A DNA stretch of 5,345 bases from Polynucleobacter meluiroseus. GTDB taxonomy: Bacteria > Bacteroidota > Bacteroidia > Flavobacteriales_D > Crocinitomicaceae. The stretch lies in assembly GCA_943328715.2 (NCBI GenBank), contig CALQBB020000090.1, positions 1 through 5,345 of the forward strand, in the 5' to 3' direction. The position numbers and the translations under genes are program-made. Position 1 is the first letter of the stretch; every line of letters starts with the position of its first letter. Positions 4,990-5,345 of this stretch are shown here, piece by piece. Below the pieces are notes generated by a model that was given only the letters and a program-made list of their open reading frames with translations, searched no databases and had not been told where the DNA came from.

Positions 4990-5003
4990 TAGTACATGTA
5001 CTA
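4990..5003. promoter_or_regulatory. 14-bp perfect palindrome, possible regulator binding site
   Basis: TAGTACATGTACTA is fully self-complementary. About 20 bp to its left (near 4970-4981) lies a related, imperfect dyad reading CGTATATGTACG. Two dyads sharing TGTAC at this spacing could form a dimer-binding operator, but no gene next to it is recognisable. Confidence 0.3.
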
Positions 5004-5220
5004 CGAAAAAAGAACAGGGTAGTTATTTAGATTGAACCGATTATCAAAGAATCTTAACGCAATGAGCGTTTTCCACGTTATAGTTTATTTAGTAAAACGC
5101 CCCGTTTATTTTGTTTTGATGATATGAAATTCTAAATTCCGGTTGTTTTCACCAGATTTTTCCTGAATTCCCAAATAATTCCCTTGATTTTACCGCAATA
5201 TTCCAGTTTTATCTTGGAGT

Positions 5221-5268
5221 GAAAGTTATTTTACTTGAACTTTCGGGTAATTTTATTTTTTTTATTTG
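5221..5268 (+). terminator. hairpin followed by a T-rich tract, possible terminator
   Basis: GAAAGTT (5221-5227) and AACTTTC (5238-5244) form a perfect 7-bp stem with a 10-nt loop. After a short gap, a T-rich run follows at about 5250-5267 on the plus strand. The layout fits a factor-independent terminator for rightward transcription, although the stem is weak and no gene is visible upstream in that direction. Confidence 0.3.
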
Positions 5269-5345
5269 AAATTATAAGTAATCAAAAAAAAATTAAGCAG
5301 TGAAATTTCTATGTGAACAAATTACGAAGCCATTTTATTTTTAAA

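Larger units (their letters stand above)
4809..5345. other. long AT-rich stretch without a supported gene
   Basis: No frame on either strand gives a credible protein with a start codon. Visible structures are: a GCTTG/CAAGC stem (4900-4904, 4914-4918), a short stem ATTCT/AGAAT (4929-4933, 4939-4943), a G-rich run (4945-4963), a 14-bp palindrome (4990-5003), AACGC/GCGTT (5056-5060, 5066-5070) overlapping a longer GCGTTTT/AAAACGC pair (5066-5072, 5094-5100), and a hairpin at 5221-5244. No tRNA, rRNA or CRISPR pattern was seen. It may be the decayed edge of a genomic island, or hold a leader or small RNA. Confidence 0.5.

Noticed and set aside
5110..5225. Minus-strand open stretch reading KIKLEYCGKIKG...
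   Set aside because: It is protein-like in appearance but has no start codon after the preceding in-frame stop and is only about 30 codons long. It is probably chance or an unrecognisable relic.

Overview
The window looks like a chromosomal segment of a Bacteroidota (Bacteroidetes) bacterium, possibly Flavobacteriales. The grounds are short A-rich leaders without clear Shine-Dalgarno sites, a good match to the Bacteroidetes -7 promoter element (TAnnTTTG) in front of the HTH gene, AT-rich intergenic DNA, and the protein families present. The species cannot be named from the sequence.

Left part (1-2094), ordinary chromosome of moderate GC: the 5' part of an unrecognised, probably membrane-anchored protein runs leftwards off the window edge. 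A 255-310 bp divergent spacer follows, then a complete rightward gene for an FMN-dependent Old Yellow Enzyme-family NAD(P)H:flavin oxidoreductase. A T-free tandem repeat (2095-2195) and a convergent hairpin close this part.

Middle (2343-4440), AT-rich accessory DNA, all on the minus strand: reading leftwards from 4440 there is a perfect inverted repeat (putative operator), an AbiEi-type antitoxin/repressor gene, and the first 36 codons only of the AbiEii nucleotidyltransferase toxin gene. That fragment overlaps the antitoxin stop as TAATG. It ends inside the operator region of a second module, the two-gene 'mobile mystery protein' pair. This pair is an HTH protein (A) and a Fic-domain protein (B), overlapping by 10 bp. 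Three copies of a 14-bp palindrome-like operator lie exactly 32 bp apart in front of gene A, with a -7 promoter element between the first two. The simplest reading is that a self-regulated HTH-Fic module has replaced or interrupted the toxin half of an AbiE system, leaving an orphan AbiEi. This nested toxin-antitoxin scar is the most interesting item in the window.

Right part (4440-5345): mostly AT-rich non-coding DNA. It holds one possible 45-residue Lys/Pro-rich small ORF in a locally GC-richer patch, a short segment resembling an insertion-sequence end, several inverted repeats and a 14-bp perfect palindrome. No convincing large gene, RNA gene or CRISPR array is visible.
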